Shown: positions 34,964-43,309, counted from the first letter of the stretch. The stretch is 64,000 nt of DNA from Costertonia aggregata (GCF_013402795.1 NZ_CP058595.1:2706001-2770000), one strand, 5' to 3'. The notes: generated by a model from the letters alone, not told the origin. A program made the numbers and translations.

Positions 34964-35033
34964 GGGCGTTACCCTTTTTTCAAAAGGGTACGGGCTTTCG
35001 GCCGTACACGGTACCTGCCTCGATCCCTAACAC
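34964..35033. other. Structured element in the tmRNA leader
   Basis: About 70 nt with an outer stem GCGTTA / TAACAC (one mismatch), an 8-bp hairpin ACCCTTTT-TTC-AAAAGGGT and a second hairpin of GTACGG / CCGTAC arms (a GAAA tetraloop closed by C-G when read on the minus strand). It lies between the tmRNA promoter and the mature RNA. The general form GGGCGTTACCC ... CCCTAAC is one I remember from intergenic regions of other flavobacteria, where it looked like a dispersed element; I cannot confirm this here. Confidence 0.55.
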
Positions 35034-35039
35034 GGGCGG

Positions 35040-35067
35040 CAAAGATAGCATTAATCTCTTGAAACAA
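35040..35067 (-). promoter_or_regulatory. Promoter of the tmRNA gene
   Basis: On the minus strand CTTG (TTG at 35065-35067), 17 nt, TATCTTTG (35040-35047). It matches the Bacteroidota consensus and gives a leader of about 148 nt before mature tmRNA. Confidence 0.75.
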
Positions 35068-35160
35068 GAAAAAGTTTGCCCGATGCCACAATTCCACTTA
35101 ATTTAGGGCAAATTTAATGCCATTTTGGTTTTTGGAACATAATGTCAAAAAATACGATTT

Positions 35161-35202
35161 CCATAAACCATAAACCATAAACCATAAACCATAAACCATA
35201 AA
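35161..35202. repeat. Heptamer tandem repeat, CCATAAA x 6
   Basis: Six perfect copies, ending 9 nt before the start codon of the next gene. It occupies the place of the promoter spacer and leader, so copy number could affect expression. Confidence 0.95.
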
Positions 35203-35211
35203 TCCTTTTCA

Positions 35212-36408
35212 ATGAAGTTCGGAATCATCAGAGAGCGCAAAGACCCACCGGATAGGCGAGTGGTTTTGTCACCGGAAGCCTGTCAAAAAGTCCTTGCAAA
35301 CCATCCAAAGGCACAGATCATTGTAGAACCATCGCCGATAAGAACCTTTACTGATACCGATTATAAAAAATCAGGCCTACAAGTTGCATCCAAAATGGCC
35401 GAATGTGATGTGCTGCTCGGTGTAAAGGAAGTTCCTATTGAAAACCTGATTCCCGATAAAAAGTACTTCTTCTTTTCCCATACCATTAAAAAGCAGCCCT
35501 ATAACAAAAAGCTCTTGAAAGCTATTTTAGAAAAAAATATAGAGCTTTACGACCACGAGGTCATTACCAATAAGAAAGCACAAAGATTGGTCGCCTTTGG
35601 TAGATATGCCGGTATTGTAGGTGCATATAACGGTTTTAGGGCGTATGGGTTGAAATATAAAACCTTTGATCTGCCTAAAGCGGAAACCTTGGCCGATCAG
35701 CAGGCATTAATTTTCGAGTTGAAGAAAATCAAACTCCCGAATATTAAGGTATTGCTCACTGGTAGGGGTAGAGTGGGTAATGGTTCTCGTGAGATGTTGG
35801 ACGGTATGGGAATGCGCAGGGTAAATGTGAGCGAGTATTTGGAAGAGGAATTCAACGAACCCGTATACTGTCAGATAGATGCATCCGAATACAACAAACG
35901 TAAAGATGGTGTGCGTGGCAGTAAGGCCGACTTTTTTGCGAATCCCGGTGCGTACAAGTCCAATTTCTTTCGGTTTGCCAAGGTGACCCACTTTTATATT
36001 GCAGGACATTTTTATGGTGACGGCGCTCCATATTTATATACCCGCGAAGATGCCAAAAAGCCTGATTTTAAAATCAAAGTTGTGGCAGATATCAGCTGTG
36101 ATATCGACGGTCCCGTGGCATCTACCATTAAACCTTCAACTATCGCAGAACCTATTTATGGTTACGACCCGCATACAGAAACGGAGACAGATTTTAGAAA
36201 GCCCAACGCCATAGCCGTTATGGCCGTTGACAATCTACCCTGTGAATTGCCGAGAGACGCCAGTGAAGGTTTCGGGGAAGCTTTTCTCAAAAATGTAATC
36301 CCTGCTTTTTTTAACGGGGATAAGGATGGTGTTTTGGAACGAGCACGAATGACCAAAAATGGAAAATTAACGAACAGATATTCTTATTTATCAGATTACG
36401 TGACCTAA
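35212..36408 (+). CDS. Saccharopine dehydrogenase (LYS1-type) / alanine dehydrogenase-like protein
   Basis: 398 residues. N-terminal AlaDH/PNT-type domain with GIIRERKDPPDRRVVLSP, FFSHTIKKQPYN and YDHEVITN...RLVAFGRYAGIVGAYNG; a Rossmann core IKVLLTGRGRVGNG; then VVADISCDIDGPVAST. These match the NAD-dependent, lysine-forming saccharopine dehydrogenase group. The bacterial versions may act on other amino-acid adducts, so the substrate is uncertain. A heptamer array lies directly before the start codon. Confidence 0.85.
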   Translation: MKFGIIRERKDPPDRRVVLSPEACQKVLANHPKAQIIVEPSPIRTFTDTDYKKSGLQVASKMAECDVLLGVKEVPIENLIPDKKYFFFSHTIKKQPYNKKLLKAILEKNIELYDHEVITNKKAQRLVAFGRYAGIVGAYNGFRAYGLKYKTFDLPKAETLADQQALIFELKKIKLPNIKVLLTGRGRVGNGSREMLDGMGMRRVNVSEYLEEEFNEPVYCQIDASEYNKRKDGVRGSKADFFANPGAYKSNFFRFAKVTHFYIAGHFYGDGAPYLYTREDAKKPDFKIKVVADISCDIDGPVASTIKPSTIAEPIYGYDPHTETETDFRKPNAIAVMAVDNLPCELPRDASEGFGEAFLKNVIPAFFNGDKDGVLERARMTKNGKLTNRYSYLSDYVT

Positions 36409-36484
36409 AATCGGGCCAATATGAACAAGCGTAATTGATTTTATCAAAAATCCCTATATTTCATTCTTGTTTAAATTAAGACCA

Positions 36485-36745
36485 ATGAAATTTAATTGGA
36501 TTATCGGGGAGGACTCGGACGAAAAACTGAAGAAATATTGTATCGATATGGAATATCGACTTCGTCCCAGAATTATGAAATTCTTGATAGAAAAGTTGGA
36601 TGATATAGATTGTTGTAGTGATTTTTCCTGTTTTTATTTTGATATTGACGTAGTGTGCAACAGGGTCACCGTATCGTCCCCGACCCCTCAAAAGTATCTT
36701 CAAATCATCAAGGCTGATTTTGAGCGTGAAATAGGGTTTTATTGA
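36485..36745 (+). CDS. Small cytoplasmic protein, function unknown
   Basis: 86 residues from the ATG at 36485 (an upstream TTG adds six residues). Mixed alpha/beta, with FNWIIGEDSDEKLKKYC and a Cys-rich patch CCSDFSC. Ends by overlapping the convergent Coq4-like gene by 7 bp. No family recognised. Confidence 0.65.
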   Translation: MKFNWIIGEDSDEKLKKYCIDMEYRLRPRIMKFLIEKLDDIDCCSDFSCFYFDIDVVCNRVTVSSPTPQKYLQIIKADFEREIGFY

Positions 36746-37194
36746 ATTTTAAATGCAGATCTGATTTTACGTAAGGGTATGTGTAACATTTTAGAGAAAT
36801 CCAATTGGTGAAAGCCATATGCTTTTTTTCCCTTTTTGAAGGATCTAACAAATAGTGTACAATGATCAGGATAGAGTAGCGTGCCCAACAATATGACCAA
36901 AAAAAGGTAAAGGCTTCTTTTGCCGTTCCCCAACAAATAGTATTGCATGCCAATCTCTTCAGGTACCGAAATTCCTGTACGGGTGAGTACATGAAAAACA
37001 TCGTGGCTCTCTAATTTGGGCTGTATCTCAAAACTGTGCTTTAGCAAAAAAGCGCCCAAATGAAAACCCAAGCTCTCATTGGGATATTTTACCAACTCGT
37101 TCAGGCTTACGTTCCAAGCGTTATTTTTTTTCCAGAATTTTTGATAGGGTATTTTACTCCATTCGTATAAATACTCCAATATTTTATCTCTCAT
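36739..37194 (-). CDS. Coq4-like protein
   Basis: 151 residues. Contains the Coq4 metal motif His64-Asp65-x2-His68-x11-Glu80 (HDVFHVLTRTGISVPEE) in an all-helical protein, with a hydrophobic stretch LFLVILLGTLLY. Coq4 acts in ubiquinone synthesis, where it binds Zn and helps remove the ring C1 carboxyl. Flavobacteria use menaquinone, so the job here must differ. It lies after a winged-helix regulator gene, and a 19-bp palindrome stands 18 nt before its start. Confidence 0.8.
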   Translation of the reverse strand: MRDKILEYLYEWSKIPYQKFWKKNNAWNVSLNELVKYPNESLGFHLGAFLLKHSFEIQPKLESHDVFHVLTRTGISVPEEIGMQYYLLGNGKRSLYLFLVILLGTLLYPDHCTLFVRSFKKGKKAYGFHQLDFSKMLHIPLRKIRSAFKIQ

Positions 37195-37211
37195 GATATA
37201 TAATTTAAAAG

Positions 37212-37230
37212 TACTTTGAATTTCAAAGTA
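37212..37230. promoter_or_regulatory. Palindrome before the Coq4-like gene (candidate operator)
   Basis: TACTTTGAA-T-TTCAAAGTA, perfect 9-1-9. A near copy (17 of 19 bases) occurs at 38345-38363 before the membrane-protein gene. Probable site of the winged-helix regulator encoded between them. Confidence 0.65.
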
Positions 37231-37245
37231 AATAAGTAAATTTTT

Positions 37246-37536
37246 TTATTTCCTTATCAGTTTTTCAAGGGCATCAATATGTTTTTGAAATTCCAGTTTC
37301 CCCAGCTTGGTTGCCGAATATCTTGTATTGGGTTTACGGCCGATAAATTGTTTTTCTACCTTTATGTACTTACCTGTTTCCAGGGCCTTTGTATGGCTGG
37401 CCAAATTGCCATCAGTGGCTCCCAACAGCTCTTTTAGCATATTAAAATCGGCATAATCGTTTACCATAAGAATACTCATGATTCCCAGGCGAATACGGTG
37501 ATCAAAGGCTTTATTTATGTTATTGATTATGCTCAT
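37246..37536 (-). CDS. Winged-helix transcriptional regulator (HTH_34 / ArsR-MarR-like)
   Basis: 96 residues: DHRIRLGIMSILMVNDYADFNMLKELLGATDGNLASHTKALETGKYI, then a wing with GRKPNTRYSATKLGK. No ligand domain. This group often controls a neighbouring membrane protein. It lies between a membrane-protein gene and a Coq4-like gene, both preceded by the same 19-bp palindrome. Confidence 0.9.
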   Translation of the reverse strand: MSIINNINKAFDHRIRLGIMSILMVNDYADFNMLKELLGATDGNLASHTKALETGKYIKVEKQFIGRKPNTRYSATKLGKLEFQKHIDALEKLIRK

Positions 37537-37603
37537 TTATGATTTTATTCCTCTTGAATTACTTTGGATTTTCTTTGAACCAAATTTTGAAAAATTTAGT
37601 TTT

Positions 37604-37701
37604 CTAACATCTAACATCTAACATCTAACATCTAACATCTAACATCTAACATCTAACATCTAACATCTAACATCTAACATCTAATATCTAACATCCAACA
37701 T
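37604..37701. repeat. Heptamer tandem repeat, CTAACAT x 14
   Basis: Eleven perfect copies (37604-37680), then CTAATAT, CTAACAT and CCAACAT. It runs right up to the stop codon of the membrane-protein gene (TAG = CTA at 37702-37704, itself in phase with the repeat) and lies upstream of the regulator gene. Confidence 0.97.
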
Positions 37702-38337
37702 CTACTTTCTGTCATATTTAAAATACATCAAAGTACCATAAAATATATGAAAAAGGCCGAAACCTATCGCCCAAAAATATAATCCGTACCCTAAAAATTG
37801 TGTGCTCGCCAATCCAAATAAAACAAAGGCAATACCCATGTAACGCACATCTCCCAAAGTGTATTTACTCGCATTGATACAAGCTAGACCATAAAAAACA
37901 AGTGTTGTAGAGGCTACAAGAGCAGAGAGGTGATATTGAATCAATACCAGGCAAAAAATACCGCCGACCAATAATGGCAAAAAGAAGTTGATGACCAATC
38001 TTCTACTTGAAGCGTTCCATATTTTTTCTTCACTTTTTTTCGCCTTCTTTATAGATAGTATAGTGCCAGTAACCAAGGCCGCTAGCATCACTACAATAGC
38101 TATTGCGAATAAGTCAACAACAAGCCCAGTCTCTATTGGGGCAGAATTTCTTTTGTAATATTCCATTGGGTCTATCAATGAGTATTGCTGTAACCTCACA
38201 TGTGCAAATGCAGCACCTATTAGTGCATACACACCTGCTAAAACCCCAGAAATACCGCTCAAAGAAATAAACCGCGATGAGCGGCTCATCATGTTTTTGA
38301 TTTCGGAAATATCTTCTAAATATTTTTTTGATTCCAT
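37702..38337 (-). CDS. Polytopic membrane protein, function unknown
   Basis: 211 residues with about six helices (roughly 25-47, 72-97, 109-130, 131-152, 160-180, 183-205) and a cytoplasmic basic loop KKAKKSEEK. First gene of a minus-strand unit with the winged-helix regulator. Promoter TTG (38387-38389), 22 nt, TAACTTTG (38357-38364); the -7 box overlaps the palindrome, which fits repression. Confidence 0.85.
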   Translation of the reverse strand: MESKKYLEDISEIKNMMSRSSRFISLSGISGVLAGVYALIGAAFAHVRLQQYSLIDPMEYYKRNSAPIETGLVVDLFAIAIVVMLAALVTGTILSIKKAKKSEEKIWNASSRRLVINFFLPLLVGGIFCLVLIQYHLSALVASTTLVFYGLACINASKYTLGDVRYMGIAFVLFGLASTQFLGYGLYFWAIGFGLFHIFYGTLMYFKYDRK

Positions 38338-38344
38338 TTTAAAG

Positions 38345-38363
38345 TACTTTGAAATACAAAGTT
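38345..38363. promoter_or_regulatory. Palindrome before the membrane-protein gene (candidate operator)
   Basis: TACTTTGAA-A-TACAAAGTT, differing from the 37212-37230 site at the centre and two arm bases. It lies 8 nt before the start codon and covers most of the minus-strand -7 box TAACTTTG (38357-38364). Confidence 0.62.
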
Positions 38364-38505
38364 AAAATAAAAAATCGAATAGTTATCAATTTATCGGATA
38401 AAATTCGGGGTTTACTCAAAAATTGAAATATGTACTTACTGGGCTTATCTAAATTCTTTTAAGAAGGCTTTACCTGCACGCATTCCGTATTTGAATGTTG
38501 ATAGC

Positions 38506-39624
38506 TTATTTGTCAACGGGTATAATCCACGAAATAACGGGAGATGTTTTAGGGGCCGTAAATGCTCCTATCGCTTTTAGTTTCAAATCAATATTTTGCT
38601 TTTCCTCCAGAGTTTTGATCCGAAGTGTGTATTTGTCCAAAGCAGGTATCTCAAAAACAGGGGAACTGCTGTAAAAGCTATACTGCATTTGGTTTTCAAA
38701 CAAAAGTGGACTGCTGGAAACATTTTCCAATTCAACTTCGAGTATTTGAGTATTTGCTATGTATTTGGCAGAATTCACTTTTATGCTTGCTTGAATCAAT
38801 GGGTTCAGAAATTTTGCTTTTCCTACCAATAGCGAATTATAAACTGCCACAGTTCTTCCTTCAAATAATGCTTCTTGCATACTTTCTAAGCTCTTTTCCT
38901 TGGCAAATACCAAAGTAATGGGGCGTTGCATTCCTTTTTCGGTGTAGTCCCAGTCTATCAATCCGTGAATATCACTTGTGGCCATAATCGTTAGGTCTTG
39001 CTCCAAGGCCAAAGCCAGTGATTCCTCCGAATAATCGGTAGTATTGATGACTTCAATACCGTGAAGTTCCCCTTTTGCGATGCGTTTTTTCTGAAAATCG
39101 CTCAGAATCGGATATCCTTTTGGGTTTTGGGCATACCAAGCTGGGTGATTCCAGAATATAAAGGCATTCTGCTTTTTGGCCTCCGAAAAGGCATCTTCAG
39201 CCTTATCGGTAAGGAGTTTGTTCGCATCGGATATAAAGACTGCATTGTTATGGCCCATAGGGGGCGAGCGAGTAATTTCCGAGCCATGGACAATGAGAAG
39301 TTCATGTGCCTTGGCCTCTTGCAAGGCCAATTCGTAGGAGCGGTTGCGGTCTGGGTGTGGAATATCGTCTTTATGGGGCTGGTATTCCAAATGTTCGGTC
39401 AATGAAATGGCATCTAGATTCTCGCGTAACGCCTCCAATACCCTGATGGTCGGCCAAACATTGCCATCCGAAAAAACGGTGTGTATGTGCAAATCGGTTT
39501 TCAGGGTTATATATCCTTCAATATTTGGATAATGTAGAGGCTTGGCACCAGCATGTGAATGGTTTTGCGCTTGGGAATTGTATATCCCCAAAAAAACCAT
39601 TAGTACTATTGCTTTTTTCATCAA
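38506..39624 (-). CDS. Exported PHP-domain phosphodiesterase (Sb-PDE family type)
   Basis: 372 residues with a signal peptide ending NSQAQ. PHP metal motifs: LKTDLHIHTVFSDG, SLTEHLEY, HGSEIT, WNHPAW and ATSDIHG. A C-terminal beta domain (about 270-370) follows. It matches exported phosphodiesterases annotated as Sb-PDE. Periplasmic; substrate unknown. Confidence 0.88.
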   Translation of the reverse strand: MMKKAIVLMVFLGIYNSQAQNHSHAGAKPLHYPNIEGYITLKTDLHIHTVFSDGNVWPTIRVLEALRENLDAISLTEHLEYQPHKDDIPHPDRNRSYELALQEAKAHELLIVHGSEITRSPPMGHNNAVFISDANKLLTDKAEDAFSEAKKQNAFIFWNHPAWYAQNPKGYPILSDFQKKRIAKGELHGIEVINTTDYSEESLALALEQDLTIMATSDIHGLIDWDYTEKGMQRPITLVFAKEKSLESMQEALFEGRTVAVYNSLLVGKAKFLNPLIQASIKVNSAKYIANTQILEVELENVSSSPLLFENQMQYSFYSSSPVFEIPALDKYTLRIKTLEEKQNIDLKLKAIGAFTAPKTSPVISWIIPVDK

Positions 39625-39704
39625 TTATAGGTTTTTATAAATGTACTGTTTGAAAATACTAAAAATGTGTCTTTTTGGATAAGAAATAGTAAATTTAAAT
39701 CTGT

Positions 39705-40064
39705 ATGAACCCAGCTGAGCATTATATAATACATAAGCCCGAACCTTTTAGAAGTATATTGCTGTATTTACGATCGGTAATCGAAAATACTATCCCGAAT
39801 ATAGATTTAAGGTACAAGTACCGTATTCCTTTTTACTATATAGGCGATAGGCCATTTTGCTATTTGAACCAATCTAAAGATTATGTGGATTTGGGTTTTT
39901 GGAATGCCGCTCATTTGACCTTACATCTGGAACTCATGACGACCGCAGGTCGAAAAACAATGAAATCGTTGCGGTACAGATCATTGGAGGAAATTGACAC
40001 CATTGTTTTGACCGAAGTATTACAAGATGCCTACTCGGTAAAGGAAAGGAAATTCTACAAATGA
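39705..40064 (+). CDS. DUF1801 / YdhG-like protein
   Basis: 119 residues: LRYKYRIPFYYIGDRPFCYLN and VDLGFWNAAHL are family features. Function of this group is not established. Single gene, convergent with the sulfatase gene. Confidence 0.85.
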   Translation: MNPAEHYIIHKPEPFRSILLYLRSVIENTIPNIDLRYKYRIPFYYIGDRPFCYLNQSKDYVDLGFWNAAHLTLHLELMTTAGRKTMKSLRYRSLEEIDTIVLTEVLQDAYSVKERKFYK

Positions 40065-40115
40065 CCTTGGGGTTTACCTCGGTTAAAAATGTTTGATCTT
40101 AACAAAAAAAAAGAA

Positions 40116-41729
40116 CTATTTGATCCACCCGTTCTCTTTATAGATTTGAATATATCGATTATTGTGTTCATCAGAATCTTTGTATTTAATCCGTAATGCC
40201 GACAGCTTTTCTTTCATTTCCGATATTATATTGGCATAATCGGGGTCGTTGTAAAGATTACGAATTTCCATTGGGTCTTTTTCCCTATCGTAAAACTCCC
40301 ATTCATCTACATCATAATAAAAATGCATGAGCTTAAATTTTTTGGTGGCGATTCCGTAATGTCTTTTTACGGCATGTACTGACGGGTATTCATAATAGTG
40401 GTAATACACTGCATCTCTTTTCCATTTCTCCTTTTCATTTATCAAAAGAGGTAAAAAGCTTTCGCCTTGCATGTCTTCTGGTGCATTTATTCCAGCTATT
40501 TCCAAAAAGGTTTGGGCAAAATCCAAATTTTGTACCATTTCATCCTCGGTGGTTTCGGGTGTGATTACATTGGGCCAGCGAATAAGTAAAGGGGTTTTAA
40601 AAGATTCGTTGTACATAAAACGTTTGTCGAACCAACCGTGCTCACCCAAATAAAAACCCTGATCGGAAGTATAGACCACAACAGTATTCTCTTTAAGGTT
40701 ATTTTCGTCCAAATAGTCCAGTACACGACCTACGTTTTCGTCTACGGCAGCTATGGTGGCCAAATAATCCTGCATGTATCTTTGGTATTTCCATACGGTA
40801 AGAGCTGAATCGTTCATTGCGGGGTAGGATTTTCGAAACTCTTCACTAATGGGAGAATAGGTCTCGTTCCAAGAGGTTCTTTGTAAGGTGGTCATTCTAT
40901 CTAACGGTGACCAATCATATTTATCCTCTACTTTGAGTTCATCGGTAACTTCTTTTGTAAGCTTATTATCATAACGTAGTTGCATTTCTTTTAGAATACC
41001 CATTTCAGCTGTCTTTGCTGCAGTACCTCTGGTATCGTAAGTGTCGAACAATGTAGCTGGCAATGGAAATGTTTTTTTTGTAAATACCTTGTAATGCCTT
41101 TCTGCGGGTAGCCAAGTTCTATGGGGTGCCTTATGCAAATACATCAACAGGAAAGGTTTTGTGGTATCCCTTCTCTTTTTCATCCAATCCAGGGTAAAAT
41201 CTGTTATGATGTCTGTTACATATCCATTTACGATAGTATCTCCCTTAGAAGTGATGAACTTGGGGTTGTAATAATCTCCCTGTCCCGGTAAAATCTTGAA
41301 CTCATCAAAACCTTTGGGATTGTTTCCAAAATGAAGCTTGCCGAACATAGCGGTTTGATAACCTGCTTTTTGAAACAATTGGGGAAAGGTAACATTGGTG
41401 GTATCAAACGGCATGTTATTATCGATTTTCCCGTTGAGGTGACTGTGCTTTCCCGTCAAAATGACCGCACGTGACGGTGCGCAGATTGAATTGGTCACAC
41501 TGGCATTGGTAAATAGTACGCCTTCCTCGGCAATCCTGTCTATATTTGGTGTTTGTATCAATGTATCGTTGTAGGCACTAATGGCTTGATAGGCATGATC
41601 GTCTGACATGATAAAAACAATGTTCGGTTTTTGGGGAAGCGCCTTTTTCTCTTTTTTTTTCGTTTCTGTTTTACATGATGGGAAAAATAGTAGGGACAAG
41701 ACCAGGAGGATGTAAAGCGTGGATTTCAT
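40116..41729 (-). CDS. Sulfatase (formylglycine type), lipoprotein
   Basis: 537 residues. Lipobox FFPS-Cys19. Metal site NIVFIMSDDHAYQ (Asp43, Asp44); active-site CAPSRAVILTGKH with Cys83 in the C-x-P-S-R context that is oxidised to formylglycine; later VVYTSDQGFYLGEHGWFDKRFMYNES. Hydrolyses sulfate esters, probably of algal polysaccharides, at the cell surface or in the periplasm. No other polysaccharide-utilisation gene adjoins it. Confidence 0.95.
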   Translation of the reverse strand: MKSTLYILLVLSLLFFPSCKTETKKKEKKALPQKPNIVFIMSDDHAYQAISAYNDTLIQTPNIDRIAEEGVLFTNASVTNSICAPSRAVILTGKHSHLNGKIDNNMPFDTTNVTFPQLFQKAGYQTAMFGKLHFGNNPKGFDEFKILPGQGDYYNPKFITSKGDTIVNGYVTDIITDFTLDWMKKRRDTTKPFLLMYLHKAPHRTWLPAERHYKVFTKKTFPLPATLFDTYDTRGTAAKTAEMGILKEMQLRYDNKLTKEVTDELKVEDKYDWSPLDRMTTLQRTSWNETYSPISEEFRKSYPAMNDSALTVWKYQRYMQDYLATIAAVDENVGRVLDYLDENNLKENTVVVYTSDQGFYLGEHGWFDKRFMYNESFKTPLLIRWPNVITPETTEDEMVQNLDFAQTFLEIAGINAPEDMQGESFLPLLINEKEKWKRDAVYYHYYEYPSVHAVKRHYGIATKKFKLMHFYYDVDEWEFYDREKDPMEIRNLYNDPDYANIISEMKEKLSALRIKYKDSDEHNNRYIQIYKENGWIK

Positions 41730-41815
41730 AAAACGGATTGATTTTATCGGAAATCCAAAGTACTAAAAATTAGTAAGGCAACATACAGTATGGTTCTAGA
41801 TTTGAACTAGAACTA

Positions 41816-42634
41816 TTAAAAAGTGTTCACGGTTTTCTTTAGCTCGGTCAAATCGGTCAGTAACTTTTCCAATAAACTTAAATCAAGCATATTGGCCCCA
41901 TCGCTTTTGGCGTTGGCCGGATCAAAATGGGTTTCGATAAAAAGCCCATCTACGCCCGCTGCAATGCCCGCTTTCGCCATGGTTCCTATAAGTGCCGGCC
42001 TGCCACCGGTGACCCCTGAAGATTGATTGGGTTGTTGTAGGGAATGGGTAACATCCAATACAACGGGAGCATATTGTCTCATGGTCGGGATACCCCTAAA
42101 ATCGACTACCATATCTTGATACCCGAACATGGTACCGCGATCGGTAATTATGGCCTGTTCATTTCCTGTTTCGGTTATTTTGTTAACGGCATGTTTCATA
42201 CTTTCGGGGCTCATAAATTGTCCCTTTTTAATGTTTATGGTCTTGCCCGTTTGGGCAGCGGCTACCAATAAATCGGTTTGGCGAGCTAAAAAAGCCGGGA
42301 TTTGGAGCACATCAACATAAGCCGCAGCTATGGCGGCGTCCGGTTCTGTGTGGATATCGGTCACGGTCGGTACATGAAATGTCTCCGATACTTTTCGTAA
42401 AATTTTTAATGCTTTTTCATCCCCGATTCCCGTAAAAGAGTCCAACCTGCTACGATTTGCTTTTTTAAAACTCCCTTTGAAAATATAGGGTATCTTAAGC
42501 TTATCGGTCACGGTAACAATATGGTCGGCAATACGTAAGGCCATTTCTTCGCCTTCAATGGCACAGGGCCCGGAGAGCAGGAAAAAGTTGTTCGTTGTAG
42601 TATGCTTTATCTGGGAAATCTCGGAAAGGACCAT
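41816..42634 (-). CDS. kdsA: 3-deoxy-8-phosphooctulonate synthase KdsA
   Basis: 272 residues. FFLLSGPCAIEGEEMALRIA, YIFKGSFKKANRSRLDSFTGIG, NIKKGQFMSPESMKHAV, DVTHSLQQPN and LFIETHFDP. Condenses arabinose-5-phosphate with phosphoenolpyruvate for the Kdo of lipopolysaccharide. Divergent from a small barrel-protein gene. Confidence 0.97.
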   Translation of the reverse strand: MVLSEISQIKHTTTNNFFLLSGPCAIEGEEMALRIADHIVTVTDKLKIPYIFKGSFKKANRSRLDSFTGIGDEKALKILRKVSETFHVPTVTDIHTEPDAAIAAAYVDVLQIPAFLARQTDLLVAAAQTGKTINIKKGQFMSPESMKHAVNKITETGNEQAIITDRGTMFGYQDMVVDFRGIPTMRQYAPVVLDVTHSLQQPNQSSGVTGGRPALIGTMAKAGIAAGVDGLFIETHFDPANAKSDGANMLDLSLLEKLLTDLTELKKTVNTF

Positions 42635-42664
42635 ATCTTAAAATATATATAGAAATAGTAATGT

Positions 42665-42698
42665 ACAAAGGTAATCGTATTAGATTTAAAAAATCAAA
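42665..42698 (-). promoter_or_regulatory. Promoter of kdsA
   Basis: On the minus strand TTTG (42695-42698), 22 nt, TACCTTTG (42665-42672), about 31 nt before the kdsA ATG. Its position also argues that the divergent barrel gene starts at 42709, not 42661. Confidence 0.6.
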
Positions 42699-42708
42699 AA
42701 ACCATAGC

Positions 42709-43275
42709 ATGATAAAAAAACTGTTTTTTCTGATCCTTTTTATTGTAGTTTTCACCAATGCTACCGCTCAAAGAATTACCGAGAAAGGGAACGGGCTTAT
42801 CAATCTTGAGCGTCATCAGCTTACCTTTAACCTTTTAGGGCCAGGTATACGTTATGAGTTGGGCTTATTTAGAAATGTAAGTGTATCCACTAGTTTTTCG
42901 CCGGGTCTGGCCAGTTATCAAGAAGGCTATACCTTTGGTTTTGCCTGGCATACCAGAATTAGATACTACCACAATTTTCAAAACCGTTTGGATATCAACA
43001 AGAACATAGTAGGGAATTCGGCCAATTATATCGCCCCGGCAAGAAGTGTTTTTTGGGCACCTGTACAGTTTACGAATAACCTTAATGCACCAAAGGATTT
43101 TGCAATAGCTTTTTACGGCGGGGTATATGGTATTCAGCGTACCAATAGAAAGGGCTTTAATATAAACGCGGAGCTTGGCTTTGGTTATTATCGTGGCGAT
43201 GGGGTTCCCGATGGCTATGGTCCGTTGTTCAACTTCACCTTTGGTTGGGTGGCTACCAAGCGAAAATCAAAGTAA
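42709..43275 (+). CDS. Small outer-membrane beta-barrel-like protein, paralogue 1
   Basis: 188 residues from the ATG at 42709, where a signal peptide begins (IKKLFFLILFIVVFTNATAQ region); an upstream ATG would add 16 basic residues in front of it. Alternating aromatic strands and the segment GVYGIQRTNRKGFNINAELGFGYY are shared with the next gene. Function unknown. Confidence 0.82.
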   Translation: MIKKLFFLILFIVVFTNATAQRITEKGNGLINLERHQLTFNLLGPGIRYELGLFRNVSVSTSFSPGLASYQEGYTFGFAWHTRIRYYHNFQNRLDINKNIVGNSANYIAPARSVFWAPVQFTNNLNAPKDFAIAFYGGVYGIQRTNRKGFNINAELGFGYYRGDGVPDGYGPLFNFTFGWVATKRKSK

Positions 43276-43309
43276 CCGGTGTTTGATTGATTCTCTTGTT
43301 TAATTAATT

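Noticed and set aside
35161-37701. Heptamer arrays considered as a CRISPR array
   Set aside because: The repeats are contiguous with no spacers; they are simple tandem repeats.
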